Notes under the pieces: generated by a model
The model's input: the letters and a program-made list of their open reading frames with translations, nothing else
What the model was told of the DNA's origin: nothing
Databases searched by the model: none
Position numbers and translations under genes: made by a program
Assembly: GCF_014644535.1 (NCBI RefSeq)
Contig: NZ_BMKW01000001.1
Coordinates: forward strand, 434,001 to 498,000
DNA: 64,000 nucleotides
Origin: Neoroseomonas lacus
GTDB lineage: Bacteria; Pseudomonadota; Alphaproteobacteria; Acetobacterales; Acetobacteraceae
Direction of reading: 5' to 3'
Part shown: in pieces, positions 43,230-53,193 of the stretch
How positions within the stretch are numbered: position 1 is the first letter of the stretch
Layout of the letters: the number at the start of each line of letters is the position of its first letter

Positions 43230-43927
43230 TCACCCACCTCCGCCCAACCCGCCCGCGTCACGGCGGGCTCCAGGCTCAGCCGGCCGGTGATCGCCTCCAG
43301 CCGTTCCTCGGCCGCGCCGCCGACCACCACCTGCGCCGTCAGGGCGACGCGCGCGGTGCCGCCGTCAGGACATGGCAGGTCCTCGCTGTCCAGGCGCCGC
43401 AACCGCGCCTCGCTGGCGGCGATCTGCTTGACCAGCAGAAGGCGCAGCGCCGCCTCGCTCTCGGCCGCGCCGGTCGCCGTGATGCGAAAGACACGCTCGA
43501 CCTCCGCCCCCGATCGCGGCGAGCGGTCGATCGCCGCGACCAGCGGGCGGACCACGATGTTCACCACCACGATCAGCCCCGCCACCAGCGTCGCCAGCGC
43601 GAAGAACCCCGCCCCGCAGCCGACGCCCACCGCAGCCGAGCACCACAGCGTCGCCGCGGTGTTCAGCCCCTTCACGTTCAGCCCCTCGCGCATGATCGCC
43701 CCGGCGCCGAGGAAGCCGATGCCCGAGACCACCTGCGCGGCCATGCGGGTCGGGCTCGCCTCCCCCGCCATGGAAAATCCGACCAGCGCGAAGGCCGCCG
43801 CCCCGAGGGCGACCAGCGCATTGGTGCGCAGCCCGGCGGCGCGCTGGCGGTATTGGCGTTCCACACCGATCGCCCCGCCCAGCAACAGGGAGATGACCAG
43901 CCGCAACGCGGCATCCTCGAACGACAT
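43226..43927 (-). CDS. MgtC/SapB family membrane protein
   Basis: A 233-residue protein with about five membrane segments. The N-terminal LRLVISLLLGGAIGVERQYRQRAAGLRTNALVALG and GIGFLGAGAIMREG motifs define the MgtC/SapB family, and a C-terminal soluble ACT-like domain follows. MgtC relatives affect magnesium homeostasis and ATP synthase in pathogens; the role here is not known. The small lipoprotein gene is coupled downstream. Confidence 0.92.
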   Translation of the reverse strand: MSFEDAALRLVISLLLGGAIGVERQYRQRAAGLRTNALVALGAAAFALVGFSMAGEASPTRMAAQVVSGIGFLGAGAIMREGLNVKGLNTAATLWCSAAVGVGCGAGFFALATLVAGLIVVVNIVVRPLVAAIDRSPRSGAEVERVFRITATGAAESEAALRLLLVKQIAASEARLRRLDSEDLPCPDGGTARVALTAQVVVGGAAEERLEAITGRLSLEPAVTRAGWAEVGE

Positions 43928-44061
43928 GGCGGCATCCTTCCCGGCACACCGGATGTGCCCCGGTCAGGAGCGGCACGGCAAGGGCGGCGTCTTGACCCGG
44001 CCGAGCCGGCAGGCGAGAGGCCACGACAACGCGCCATCCAGGCGCCGGAGGAACTTCACCA

Positions 44062-44664
44062 ATGACCGACCGCACCGCCCCCGCCGCGCATCCGATCGCG
44101 CCCGTCCTCGCCGCGCGTTGGAGCCCGCGCTCCTTCGAGGACCGCGCCGTGCCCGACGCGGCGCTGGCGCAGGTGCTGGAAGCCGCGCGCTGGGCGGCCT
44201 CCTGCGTCAATGACCAGCCGTGGAACTACATTGTCGCCCGCAAGGATCGCGAGCCGGAGGCGCATGCCAGGCTGTTCGCCTGCCTGTCGGCGAACAACCA
44301 GGGCTGGGCCGGGCGCGCGCCGGTGCTGATCCTCGGCATCGCACGCACGCATTTCGCCGCGAACGGCAACCCGAACCGGCATGCGGCCTATGACCTCGGC
44401 CAGGCGACGGCGAACCTCGCCGCGCAGGCGGCGGCGACCGGCCTGCAGGTGCACCAGATGGCCGGCTTCGATGCCGCCAAGGCGCGCGAGGCCTTTGCCA
44501 TTCCCGAGGGCTTCGACCCGCTGGTGATGGTCGCCCTCGGCCACCCCGGCCCGGCCGAGGCGCTGCCGGAAGCGCTGGCGGCGCGCGAGACGGCGCCGCG
44601 GATGCGCAAGCCGATCGGTGAGTTCGTGCATCTCGGCGCCTGGGGCAGCACCGGGGCGCCGTGA
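44062..44664 (+). CDS. Nitroreductase family protein
   Basis: A 200-residue FMN-type nitroreductase fold protein: APVLAARWSPRSFEDRAV, LEAARWAASCVNDQPWNYIVARK and a C-terminal ALGHPGPAEALPEAL. It would reduce an electrophilic substrate with NAD(P)H. ATG at 44062 starts it, 134 bases past the divergent MgtC gene. The small domain and lack of partner give no specific substrate. Confidence 0.9.
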   Translation: MTDRTAPAAHPIAPVLAARWSPRSFEDRAVPDAALAQVLEAARWAASCVNDQPWNYIVARKDREPEAHARLFACLSANNQGWAGRAPVLILGIARTHFAANGNPNRHAAYDLGQATANLAAQAAATGLQVHQMAGFDAAKAREAFAIPEGFDPLVMVALGHPGPAEALPEALAARETAPRMRKPIGEFVHLGAWGSTGAP

Positions 44665-45048
44665 CGCGCGGGCGCCTTGGGGAAGGCGCCGCGCCAATTG
44701 CCGTCGGCGATTGGAGAGGGGCGCTGCCCCTCTCCAAACCTCACCCCGCCAGGGTGCCGGGCACCCTGGACCGCCGGGACGTGGTACTGGGCAGCATAGG
44801 CACGCTTTCGAGCATAGTGCCGTGAATCGCGACCACGTTTCGGGCGCGGCGGCCGCATCGTCCCGGCGCAAATCCCGGCCCGCGCAACGCCCAGTATTGG
44901 TGTCCAGAGGCCCTTAGGTCTTTGGTGGGGGCGTGAGGCACTGCCTCGCGCGGAGGGGGCAAAGCCCTCTCCGCTTCTACCGCGCGGCCGCACCTTCCTC
45001 ACGCCTGCGGTCCAACGCCCCTCCAGTGCTTCAGCGGCACTCCCCCCG
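44665..45048. other. 384-base intergenic block with hairpins
   Basis: No gene is seen. Three inverted repeats are present: 44711-44737 (12-bp perfect stem, loop GCT), 44749-44769 (stem CCAGGGTGC/GCACCCTGG) and 44950-44974 (near-perfect stem with loop AAA). The first two follow the nitroreductase gene and can serve as its terminator; the last sits between convergent ends near the oxidase gene. The middle of the block looks degenerate. Confidence 0.65.
44711..44737 (+). terminator. Hairpin after nitroreductase gene
   Basis: TTGGAGAGGGGC and GCCCCTCTCCAA form a perfect 12-bp stem with a 3-base loop, 46 bases after the stop. It is followed by ACC rather than a clear T-run. Confidence 0.6.
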
Positions 45049-46455
45049 TCAGGGCAGCATCTTGCCAGGATTCATCATCCCCGTCGGGTCGATCACCGCC
45101 TTGACCGCACGCATCAGGTCGAGCGCCACCTTGTCCTTGTGCGTCGCCATCGCATGCCGCTTCGACTGCCCGATGCCGTGCTCGGCGGAAAACGACCCGC
45201 CGAGATCGACGGCGATCGCGTTGACGACCTCCTCCGCCCCGCTGGCGCGGACGCTCCAGGCGGCATAGTCGGTACCGCGTGGCGCCATCAGGCTGACATG
45301 GATATTGCCGTCGCCGGCATGGCCGATCGCGATCAGCCGCCCTTCCGGCCAACGCTCGGCCAGCGCCGCCCCGACCCGCGCGCAGAAGGCCGGCACCGCC
45401 GAGACGGGCACCGCCGTGTCAGTATTGACCGAGGGCGCCTCGCGCCGCCCGCAATCGGGCCAGTCCTCGCGGATGCGCCAGATCATCGCGCGCTGCGCCT
45501 CGTTCTCGGCGATGGCGGCGTCAAGCACCTCCTCCGCCTCGGCCCCGGCGGCGAGCGTGTCCTCCAGCATCTCGCGCAGCGGCACCGAGGGATGCGCGGC
45601 GGCAAGTTCAACCATCACATACCAGGGGCTGCCGACCGGCAGCGGGATACGGATGCCGATGCCATTGCGGCTGACGATCTCCATGCATTCGCCGATGATG
45701 AGTTCGAAGGCGATGACATCCGCGCCGCTCTCCATCACGCGTGAGAACAGCGCCAGCGCGGCATCCGGCGAGGGCACCGCGACGAAGGCGGTCTCGACCC
45801 GCTTGAGCGCCGGCACCAGCCGCAGCGCGGCGGCGGTGATGACACCGAGCGTACCCTCCCCACCCAGGAAGAGGTGGCGCAGCGCGTAGCCGGAATTGTC
45901 CTTCCGCACGCGGCGCAAGTCGTTCAGCACGCGGCCATCGGGCAGCACCACTTCGAGACCCATCACCAGGTCGCGCGCATTGCCCCAGCGCAGGGTTCGG
46001 ATGCCGCCGGCATTGGTGGACAGCGCGCCACCGACCATCGCCGAGCCCTGCGCGCCCCAGGAGAGCGGGAACAGCCGGTCCACCGCCACCGCCGCCTGCT
46101 GCACGTTCTGAATGACGCAGCCAGCCTCGGCGACCAGCGAGAAGTCGCGCGCATCGACGTCGCGGATGCGGTTCATCCGTTCGAGGCTGAGCACCACCGA
46201 GGGCGGCCCGTTCTGAGCCACGATGGCGCCGCCGCACAGGCCGGTGCGGCCGCCTGCGGGCACCACGGACAGCCCCTGCGCGGCGCAGGCACGCAGCGTG
46301 GCGGCGACCTCCTCCGTGCTGCCCGGCCGCAGTACGGCGCGCGGCGTGCCGTGCCAGGTGCCGCGCCAATCCACGGCATAGGGGGCGATGTCGTCCGGTT
46401 CGGTGAGGCAGTGGCGCGGGCCGAGCGTTGCGGCCAATTCGTCGAGCGTTTCCAT
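45049..46455 (-). CDS. FAD-linked oxidase (D-lactate/glycolate dehydrogenase type)
   Basis: A 468-residue FAD_binding_4/GlcD-type oxidase. The FAD-binding motif PAGGRTGLCGGAIV and the strand AVLRPGSTEEVAATLR, then GIGQSKRHAMATHKDKVALDLMRAVK and the terminal GMMNPGKMLP, define the family. The substrate (D-lactate, glycolate or D-2-hydroxyglutarate) is not determined by sequence. D-lactate is attractive because mgsA is nearby, but that is inference. It is the last gene on the minus strand of this group, 31 bases from the isochorismatase-like gene. Confidence 0.88.
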   Translation of the reverse strand: METLDELAATLGPRHCLTEPDDIAPYAVDWRGTWHGTPRAVLRPGSTEEVAATLRACAAQGLSVVPAGGRTGLCGGAIVAQNGPPSVVLSLERMNRIRDVDARDFSLVAEAGCVIQNVQQAAVAVDRLFPLSWGAQGSAMVGGALSTNAGGIRTLRWGNARDLVMGLEVVLPDGRVLNDLRRVRKDNSGYALRHLFLGGEGTLGVITAAALRLVPALKRVETAFVAVPSPDAALALFSRVMESGADVIAFELIIGECMEIVSRNGIGIRIPLPVGSPWYVMVELAAAHPSVPLREMLEDTLAAGAEAEEVLDAAIAENEAQRAMIWRIREDWPDCGRREAPSVNTDTAVPVSAVPAFCARVGAALAERWPEGRLIAIGHAGDGNIHVSLMAPRGTDYAAWSVRASGAEEVVNAIAVDLGGSFSAEHGIGQSKRHAMATHKDKVALDLMRAVKAVIDPTGMMNPGKMLP

Positions 46456-46486
46456 GCCCGTGATCCTGCGCCCGCGGCGCGGCCGG

Positions 46487-47181
46487 TCAAGCCGGCAGGT
46501 AGCTGAGCAGGTCGTCGGCGCGCATCACCTCGCAATAGATGCGGTTGAGGATCTCGATCTCGCGCGTGTGCAACTCCATGGTCCCGGCCGCGCAGGCATC
46601 CTCGACCACGATGACATCGAAGGATTCATCGGCCAGCGACCGCACGGTGGAGGACACGCATTGGTCGGTGAAGATGCCGGTACAGACCACATGGGTGACG
46701 CCCATGTTGTGCAGGACCAGCCGCAGATTGGTGCCGGTCAGCGCGGAATCGGTGGTCTTGGTCACCACCACCTCGCCGGGACGCGGCGCGAGTTCGGCAA
46801 CGATCTGCGAGGCCTCGGCATCCCTCGGCAGGAAGATGTTGTTCCAGCCCGGCTTCTTCTGGCTGAGCGAGCGGTCGGCGCCATCGGGCGTCAGGCAGGC
46901 GATGCGCGCGAAGACCACCGGGTTGCCATCGGCGCGGAAGCGCTCGACCAGCCGCGCGATGGTCGGGATCACCGTGCCATGCATGCGGTCGTGGAAGGGC
47001 GCCCAACCGGCAATGCGCGCCTGCTCGGCCGGTGGCAGCCCGGCCGGGTTGGCCTGGACCAGGTAGGTGTTCTGCACGTCGATCACCAGCAGCGCGACGC
47101 GGCCCTTCACTAACACCGGGTCCTCCGCCTCGGGCGCGCCGTCGTAGTAGAAGGAACGCCAGGCGGTCTTCCAGCCGGCCA

Positions 47182-47182
<1 letters not shown>
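46487..47182 (-). CDS. Isochorismatase-family cysteine hydrolase
   Basis: A 231-residue cysteine hydrolase with the catalytic triad D35 (LLVIDVQNTY), K142 (VVVTKTTDSAL) and C175 (FTDQCVSSTV). The TDQCVSST motif and C-terminal VVEDACAAGTMELHTREIEILNRI suggest an amidase of the biuret/ureidoacrylate type rather than isochorismate. ATG at 47182 is preferred to the GTG at 47185; it overlaps the mtnA stop by one base, so the genes are coupled. Confidence 0.9.
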
Positions 47183-48270
<1,088 letters not shown>

Positions 48271-48600
48271 GGCGGGGGTGTCCTCAGCGATGCATGCATG
48301 GTCCGATGCATCCGCAGTCGCACGACTGGATGCGGGACGACAAGCGCAACCGGTTGCAGCTCGATCCGCCCGGCACGCTTTTCGATCGGACGGCTCCGGC
48401 CCAGGGCGCCTGTCACGGTGACAATCGCCCGAATGGGTGGCCGAGCGAGGGGGAGTGACGCGTCCGGAAGGTCGGACATCGCCTTGGTGTCCTGCCGGCA
48501 AAGGTCACTGACATTCCAGCGAACCGTAGGAACGGGCAGGTCACCGAAAACCATGTCGGGTGGTGCGAAAACCAGCTCCGCAAGACGTCGGGTCAGGAAA
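48271..48600. other. Non-coding gap upstream of mtnA
   Basis: No convincing gene in about 330 bases. Contains GATGCAT-type short repeats near 48290-48320 and presumably the mtnA promoter. No riboswitch could be identified by eye. Confidence 0.5.
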
Positions 48601-49071
48601 TCAGATGCGCTGGTGCAACGCGCAGACCAGGGTGAACAGCCGCCGCGCCGTTTCGAAATCGACGTCGATCCGCCCCTTGAGGCGCTGTTGGAGCAGTTCG
48701 GCACCCTCGTTGTGCAGCCCGCGCCGGCCCATGTCGATCGCCTGGACACGGGACTCCGGGCCGCTTTCGGCGACCGCCCGCTCATGCGCCTCGACCACCA
48801 TGTGGTAGTCCTTGATCAGCCGGCGGAACGGGCCGAGCGCCAGCGCCAGAACATGCAGCGGCCGGTTGTCGACATCGCGGATGTCGAGCACCAGCCGCCC
48901 TTCCCGCACCGACACCGCCAGCGCATAGGGACCCGGCGGCAGGTTGGGCGGGTCGAAGTGGTTGCCCGACAGCAGGTCGGCGATCGCCTGGCGACGGTCG
49001 GCCTCGGCGAAGGCGGAAGGTGCCGGTGCTTCCTCCGGCAGTTCCAGCCGGATCAGACGCTGTTCAGGCAT
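48601..49071 (-). CDS. UPF0262 family protein
   Basis: A 156-residue protein with strong UPF0262 character (LVLDIRDVDNRPLHVLALALGPFRRLIKDYHMVVEAH and MGRRGLHNEGAELLQQRLKGRI). The family is restricted to alphaproteobacteria and its function is unknown. It overlaps the DUF983 gene by 8 bases. Confidence 0.93.
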   Translation of the reverse strand: MPEQRLIRLELPEEAPAPSAFAEADRRQAIADLLSGNHFDPPNLPPGPYALAVSVREGRLVLDIRDVDNRPLHVLALALGPFRRLIKDYHMVVEAHERAVAESGPESRVQAIDMGRRGLHNEGAELLQQRLKGRIDVDFETARRLFTLVCALHQRI

Positions 49072-49513
49072 CGCGCGGCACCGTTCGGGTCGGCGGGGTC
49101 GGGATCTGCGCGCCCTGCTCGGTGCCGGTCAGGCCGAGACGCATCATCCAGGCCACCACCGCCCCCTTCACCGGGCGCAGGAACAGCGCGCTGAGGATGG
49201 CGAACAGCGGCAGCCACACCGCCATGTGCACCCACATCGGCGGATGCCAGGCGCGCTCGACGACGAAGACGATCGGCACCAGGACGTGGCCGACAATCAG
49301 GATGGTGAAATAGGGCGGCGCATCATCGGCGCGGATGCGGCCGAGCGGCGTGTGGCACTGCGAACATTCATCGACCAGCCGCAGATAACCGTTGAACAGT
49401 TTGCCTTGTCCGCAGACCGGGCAGCGGCCCATCGCGCCACGCGCCAGGGCGGTGCCGATCGGCGGCAGGGCGGCGGCGACAGCGGCGGGGGCCGGCTCGG
49501 AAGTCCAGGGCAT
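49064..49513 (-). CDS. DUF983 family zinc-ribbon membrane protein
   Basis: A 149-residue protein. The N-terminal part has two Cys pairs in MGRCPVCGQGKLF and DECSQCHTPLG that suit a zinc ribbon. Then come two membrane segments (about 75-95 and 98-120). This is the DUF983 pattern. ATG at 49513 has AAGGA before it. UPF0262 follows by overlap. Confidence 0.9.
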   Translation of the reverse strand: MPWTSEPAPAAVAAALPPIGTALARGAMGRCPVCGQGKLFNGYLRLVDECSQCHTPLGRIRADDAPPYFTILIVGHVLVPIVFVVERAWHPPMWVHMAVWLPLFAILSALFLRPVKGAVVAWMMRLGLTGTEQGAQIPTPPTRTVPRDA

Positions 49514-49647
49514 GTGGCGTTCCTTTCGCTGACGCTCTCGCGGCGCCGATTGTGCAATGCAACATAAACACGTTTCGTGCCGAAAATTCAAGCTTGACGC
49601 ACCAGGACGGGCTTGAAGCAGCCATGCACTCGGCGCGAGGATGCGTG

Positions 49648-50325
49648 ATGGCCGAACGCATCTTGGTGATCAACCCGAACTCGAGCCTGTCCTGCACGGA
49701 CGGAATCGCTACCGCCATCGCGCCCTTTGCGGCGCCGGGGCTGCCGCGCTTCGACGTGATGCGCATCGCCGAGGGGCCGCCCGCCATCGTCACCTGGCGC
49801 GACTGGTACGGCATCGCCGAACCGCTGTGCCGCGTCGTCGAGCGCGAGAAGGCCGATGCCTATGTCATTGCCTGCGTCTCCGACCCTGGGATCGAGGCGG
49901 TGCGCACCGCGACCGACAAGCCAGTCTTCGGGACGCTGCGCTGTGCCGTCGCCGCGGCGATGATGCGCGGCGAACGCTTCGGCATCGTCGCCTTCACCGA
50001 CAAATCGAAGCCGCGCCAGCGCCGGGCGCTGCAGGCGCTGGGGGTGGAAGGGCGGCTCGCCGGCACGGTCCCGCTCAACCTCGACATGGAAGTGCTCACC
50101 GACCCGGTCGCGCCACGCGCCCGGCTGGCCGAGGCGGCGCGCGAATTGGTGGCGATGGGGGCGGAGGCGATCATCCTCGGCTGCGCCGGCATGGCCGGGC
50201 ATCGCGCCTTCGCCGAGGATGCCTGCGGCGTGCCGGTGATCGAACCCTGCCAGGCGGCGGCAACGCAGGCGCTGCTGGCGGTCGTGGCGGCACGCGGCGG
50301 GCAGGTCCGGATGGCGGCCGAGTAG
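49648..50325 (+). CDS. Asp/Glu/hydantoin racemase family protein
   Basis: A 225-residue racemase-fold protein. MAERILVINPNSS is the typical start. The two catalytic cysteines are in YVIACVSDPGIEA and LGCAGMAGH. Hydantoin racemase is the best fit, and the hydantoinase and carbamoylase-like genes lie 1-7 kb away. ATG at 49648 follows GAGG at suitable spacing; the frame upstream is not conserved-looking. Confidence 0.85.
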   Translation: MAERILVINPNSSLSCTDGIATAIAPFAAPGLPRFDVMRIAEGPPAIVTWRDWYGIAEPLCRVVEREKADAYVIACVSDPGIEAVRTATDKPVFGTLRCAVAAAMMRGERFGIVAFTDKSKPRQRRALQALGVEGRLAGTVPLNLDMEVLTDPVAPRARLAEAARELVAMGAEAIILGCAGMAGHRAFAEDACGVPVIEPCQAAATQALLAVVAARGGQVRMAAE

Positions 50326-50458
50326 GCATCGCCGTTCCCGGGCTTCGCGGTCGGAACAAGCCTGGCCGCTTGCATCGGCAGCGCCGGGCCGACGAGGCAT
50401 CCCCCAACCGCGTGCTGCGGAGACCTTCCGCCATGGCGCCGGATGACGGGGCGCCGCG

Positions 50459-50701
50459 CTAGAAGTTGCGGAAGGCCGGCGGGACCTGGTCCGGCATCAC
50501 CGGCCCCTGGCCCGAGCCACCGATGTCGAAGGGCGCATAGCCGGGTTCGCCGCTCGGCTGGGCGGTTGGTGGGGGGCGGCGCGCGCCCTGCTGCTCAGGG
50601 GCGCTGCGGGGCACCGGGGCCGGCAGTGCCGCGGCAGGCGGCATGGGCTGTTCGGCACAGCCAGCGGCGAGCACCGCGGCCATCAGGATCATGCGGCGCA
50701 T
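50459..50701 (-). CDS. Small proline-rich lipoprotein
   Basis: An 80-residue protein with a lipoprotein-type signal (MRRMILMAAVLAAGC, Cys15) and a Pro/Ala-rich, probably disordered mature part ending PAFRNF. It is convergent with the racemase-like gene. No homology-based function. Confidence 0.65.
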   Translation of the reverse strand: MRRMILMAAVLAAGCAEQPMPPAAALPAPVPRSAPEQQGARRPPPTAQPSGEPGYAPFDIGGSGQGPVMPDQVPPAFRNF

Positions 50702-50796
50702 TGCTTCCCCTCCTCAACAAGCATGTCGGACACGACACCGGCCACGCCACGGCAGGCGGCACCGCGCCCCGCACGGACAACGTCGCGAGGCCGCGG

Positions 50797-51099
50797 TCAG
50801 ATGCCGCTGAACGGGATGCCTACCTGCGGCACAGCCCCACCGACGTCGTTGCCACCCACATCGAGGTCGGTGGACGGCGTCGGCATGCCGGACATCGAGG
50901 CGGCATAAGGGTCGGCATCCTGCGCACGATCCTGCCGCGTCTCCTGGTTCATCGCCCGGTTCAGACGTTGCGAATCCTGCTGCGCCGCGGTGCCGGCCGC
51001 GGCCGGAGTCGGCGCCTGCGGCACATAGGTGATCGGGATGGGCGGCCGCTGCTCGCAGGCACCGATGAGGAGAATGGCCGGCAGCAGAAGGCGAAGCAT
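50797..51099 (-). CDS. Small lipoprotein
   Basis: A 100-residue protein with an excellent lipobox (LLIGAC, Cys15) after MLRLLLPAIL. The mature part has PQAPTPAAAGTAAQQDSQRLNRAMNQ and DVGGNDVGGAVPQ. ATG at 51099 has AGGA upstream; a longer frame to 51129 is less likely. Tandem with the 80-residue lipoprotein on the same strand. Confidence 0.7.
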   Translation of the reverse strand: MLRLLLPAILLIGACEQRPPIPITYVPQAPTPAAAGTAAQQDSQRLNRAMNQETRQDRAQDADPYAASMSGMPTPSTDLDVGGNDVGGAVPQVGIPFSGI

Positions 51100-51134
51100 G
51101 GGGTGTTCGTCCTGAGGAATGTCGGCCACGATCC

Positions 51135-51182
51135 TAGAGCAGATCCCGATCGGATGGAATCACATGGTCGGGTTAAGATACG
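51135..51182. repeat. Dispersed palindromic repeat, copy 2
   Basis: TAGAGCAGATCCCGATCGGATGGAATCACATGGTCGG matches, on the opposite strand, the element at 17335-17384 (TAGAGCAGGTCGCGATCAGGTGGACTCACCTGATCGG). The palindromic core is less perfect here. It lies ahead of a lipoprotein gene. Confidence 0.6.
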
Positions 51183-51306
51183 CATGAAAACAACAAGCTA
51201 GGGCGAACTGCGCGACGCTTGCGAAGGGCGCCGCGCCAGGCGCCCGTGGGCGCGGCGCGCCGCTGTTCAACGCGTGGTTGCCGCCAACCCTCTGCCCCAG
51301 GTGCGG

Positions 51307-52278
51307 CTATTCCGCCGCCCGCGCCGGGGACCACACCGCCGGCGGCTCGCTGCCGACCTGCGCGGTGATGCGGCCATAGGCCTCGGGCCGGCGGTGCTTC
51401 TCGAAATTGAAGATGGTGGTGCGGCCGAGGTCGCACATGCCGAGGTCGGCTTCCGCGACGATCAGTTCGTCGCCCCAGGAGGTCGCCTGGGCCATGATCT
51501 CGCCCTGCGGATTGACGATGATGGAATGGCCGAACAGCTCGTGGCCGTCCTCGGTGCCCGCCTTGGCGGTGGCGACGGCGAAGCAGGCGTTCTGGTAGCA
51601 GCCGGCCTGGATCGTCAGGTGCGAATGGGCGACGCGCAGGTGATGCGCCTCGAAGCCGCGGTTATCCATGTTCAGCGAGGGCGTGTTGTAGCCGAGCATG
51701 ACCAGCTCGACCTGCTGCAGCCCCAGCACGCGCCAGGCCTCGGGCCACCGCCGGTCGTTGCAGATCAGCATGCCGACGTTGACCTCCTGCCCGGCGACCG
51801 GGGCGCGGATCACCGGGAAGCCGAGATTGCCGACCTCGAAGTAGCGCTTTTCCAGATGCTGCACCTTGCGGATCGGGTCGTAGTCCTTGTGCCCGGGCAG
51901 ATGGACCTTGCGGTATTTCAGCATGATCTCACCGCCCGGACTGACGAAGACGGCAGTGTTGTAGCGATGGCCATCCGCCGTCTTCTCGGCATAGCCAAGA
52001 TGGAAGGCGATGTCGTATTTGCGCGCAGCCTCGAACAGCGGCGCGGTCTCGTTCGACGGCAGCGCCGATTCGTACCAATGGTCGGCCTGAGCGATGTCCT
52101 CCTCGTACCAGCGCGGGAAGAAGGTGGTCAGCGCCAGTTCCGGGAAGACGACGACCTGCGCGCCCATCCGGTGCGCCTTTTCCATCAGCCGCACCATGCG
52201 GCCGACGGCGGCGTCACGGCCCTCGGCCTTCTGGATGGGGCCGAGCTGGGCGGCGGCGAGGACGAGGCTGCGGGTCAT
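51307..52278 (-). CDS. Carbon-nitrogen hydrolase (N-carbamoylase-like), paralog 1
   Basis: A 323-residue nitrilase-superfamily protein. Catalytic triad E47 (FPELALTTFFPR), K124 (KYRKVHLPG) and C173 (LICNDRRWPE) are intact, and the overall motif layout fits N-carbamoyl-D-amino acid amidohydrolase. It is a clear paralog of the gene at 55027-55971 (same triad and spacing). It ends the minus operon containing the hydantoinase-like gene. Confidence 0.9.
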   Translation of the reverse strand: MTRSLVLAAAQLGPIQKAEGRDAAVGRMVRLMEKAHRMGAQVVVFPELALTTFFPRWYEEDIAQADHWYESALPSNETAPLFEAARKYDIAFHLGYAEKTADGHRYNTAVFVSPGGEIMLKYRKVHLPGHKDYDPIRKVQHLEKRYFEVGNLGFPVIRAPVAGQEVNVGMLICNDRRWPEAWRVLGLQQVELVMLGYNTPSLNMDNRGFEAHHLRVAHSHLTIQAGCYQNACFAVATAKAGTEDGHELFGHSIIVNPQGEIMAQATSWGDELIVAEADLGMCDLGRTTIFNFEKHRRPEAYGRITAQVGSEPPAVWSPARAAE

Positions 52279-52352
52279 GGGCGGGAGCTCCGAATGGCTC
52301 GGCGAGTCCTAACCATCCAGGTCCGCTCGGTCGAGGCCCGGCGGCACTGCCC

Positions 52353-52967
52353 TCAGGCCTCACGCGAGAGAACCCGGCACACGGCGGGACGGGCCATCAT
52401 GCGTGCCCGATGCGCGGTGTAATGCACCAGCGCCTCCATCGGCAGGCCGGCCCTTAGCCCCCAGCCGTAAAAGACGAAGGCATAGCCATCGGCAAGCGTA
52501 TAGGTGTCGAAAAGCCAGACCCGCCCGGCGAGCCGAGCATCGATGTCACGGCAATGCTCATGAAAGGTCGCGAGGCCGCGCTCCCGCACCCCGGTTTCGC
52601 CCACCGGGTCGCCGGTGAAGCGCTGCGGGGCGAAGAAATGCGAGAAGGCCGGGTGCACCGCGGTGGCAAAAAGCGCCATGATTGCCAGTACCTGTGCCTC
52701 GCCGGCCGGATCGGGTGGCAGCAGCGCCGCCGCCGGATTGCTGCGCGCGGCGTAGAACTGGATGGCGATGTTCTCGACCAGGACCGAGCCATCCGGCAGG
52801 CGCAGCGCCGGCACCTTGCCGCGCGGATTGATCGCGAGATAGGGCGGGCGGCGATGCTCGCCGGCATCCTCATCGATGCGCTGCACGTCGAACTCGATGC
52901 CGGCTTCCTCGAGGGCGATATGAGCGGCAAGCGAGGAGGATCCCTGCGCATAGAACAACCGGTGCAC
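52353..52967 (-). CDS. Glutathione S-transferase-like protein
   Basis: A 204-residue GST. The thioredoxin-like N-terminal half has LFYAQGSSSLAAHIALEEAGIEFDVQRI and the cis-proline region GKVPALRLPDGSVLVENIAI; the rest is all-helical. No ATG is in the right place. GTG at 52967 has GGAGGG 6 bases before it and is taken as the start. Substrate unknown. Confidence 0.88.
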   Translation of the reverse strand: MHRLFYAQGSSSLAAHIALEEAGIEFDVQRIDEDAGEHRRPPYLAINPRGKVPALRLPDGSVLVENIAIQFYAARSNPAAALLPPDPAGEAQVLAIMALFATAVHPAFSHFFAPQRFTGDPVGETGVRERGLATFHEHCRDIDARLAGRVWLFDTYTLADGYAFVFYGWGLRAGLPMEALVHYTAHRARMMARPAVCRVLSREA

Positions 52968-52992
52968 CCGCTGCCCTCCACCTCGCGCCGCC

Positions 52993-53193
52993 TCACCGCG
53001 GCTCGATGATCGCCGCCCCATGCTTCAGCCGCGCCCGGGCGGCGGCGGCGGAAAGCGCTTCCTCCCAGGCTTCCAGCATCAATTCCGCAAGGTCATCGGC
53101 CGCCGGGCGCGTGCGGGCGATGCCGAGCGTCTCGCCGCGCAGCGTCACCACGCGGAAGAAGCCGGTCTGCTCATCCTGGACGACCTCGATCAC
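52993..53193 (-). CDS. 66-residue small protein coupled to the monooxygenase
   Basis: A short protein (VIEVVQDEQTGFFRVVTLRG..., read from GTG at 53193) ending KHGAAIIEPR. GTG overlaps the monooxygenase stop (GTGA) and has GGGGA 7 bases before. An N-terminal beta hairpin and a C-terminal helix are predicted. Function unknown; co-translation suggests a helper for the monooxygenase. Confidence 0.65.
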   Translation of the reverse strand: MIEVVQDEQTGFFRVVTLRGETLGIARTRPAADDLAELMLEAWEEALSAAAARARLKHGAAIIEPR

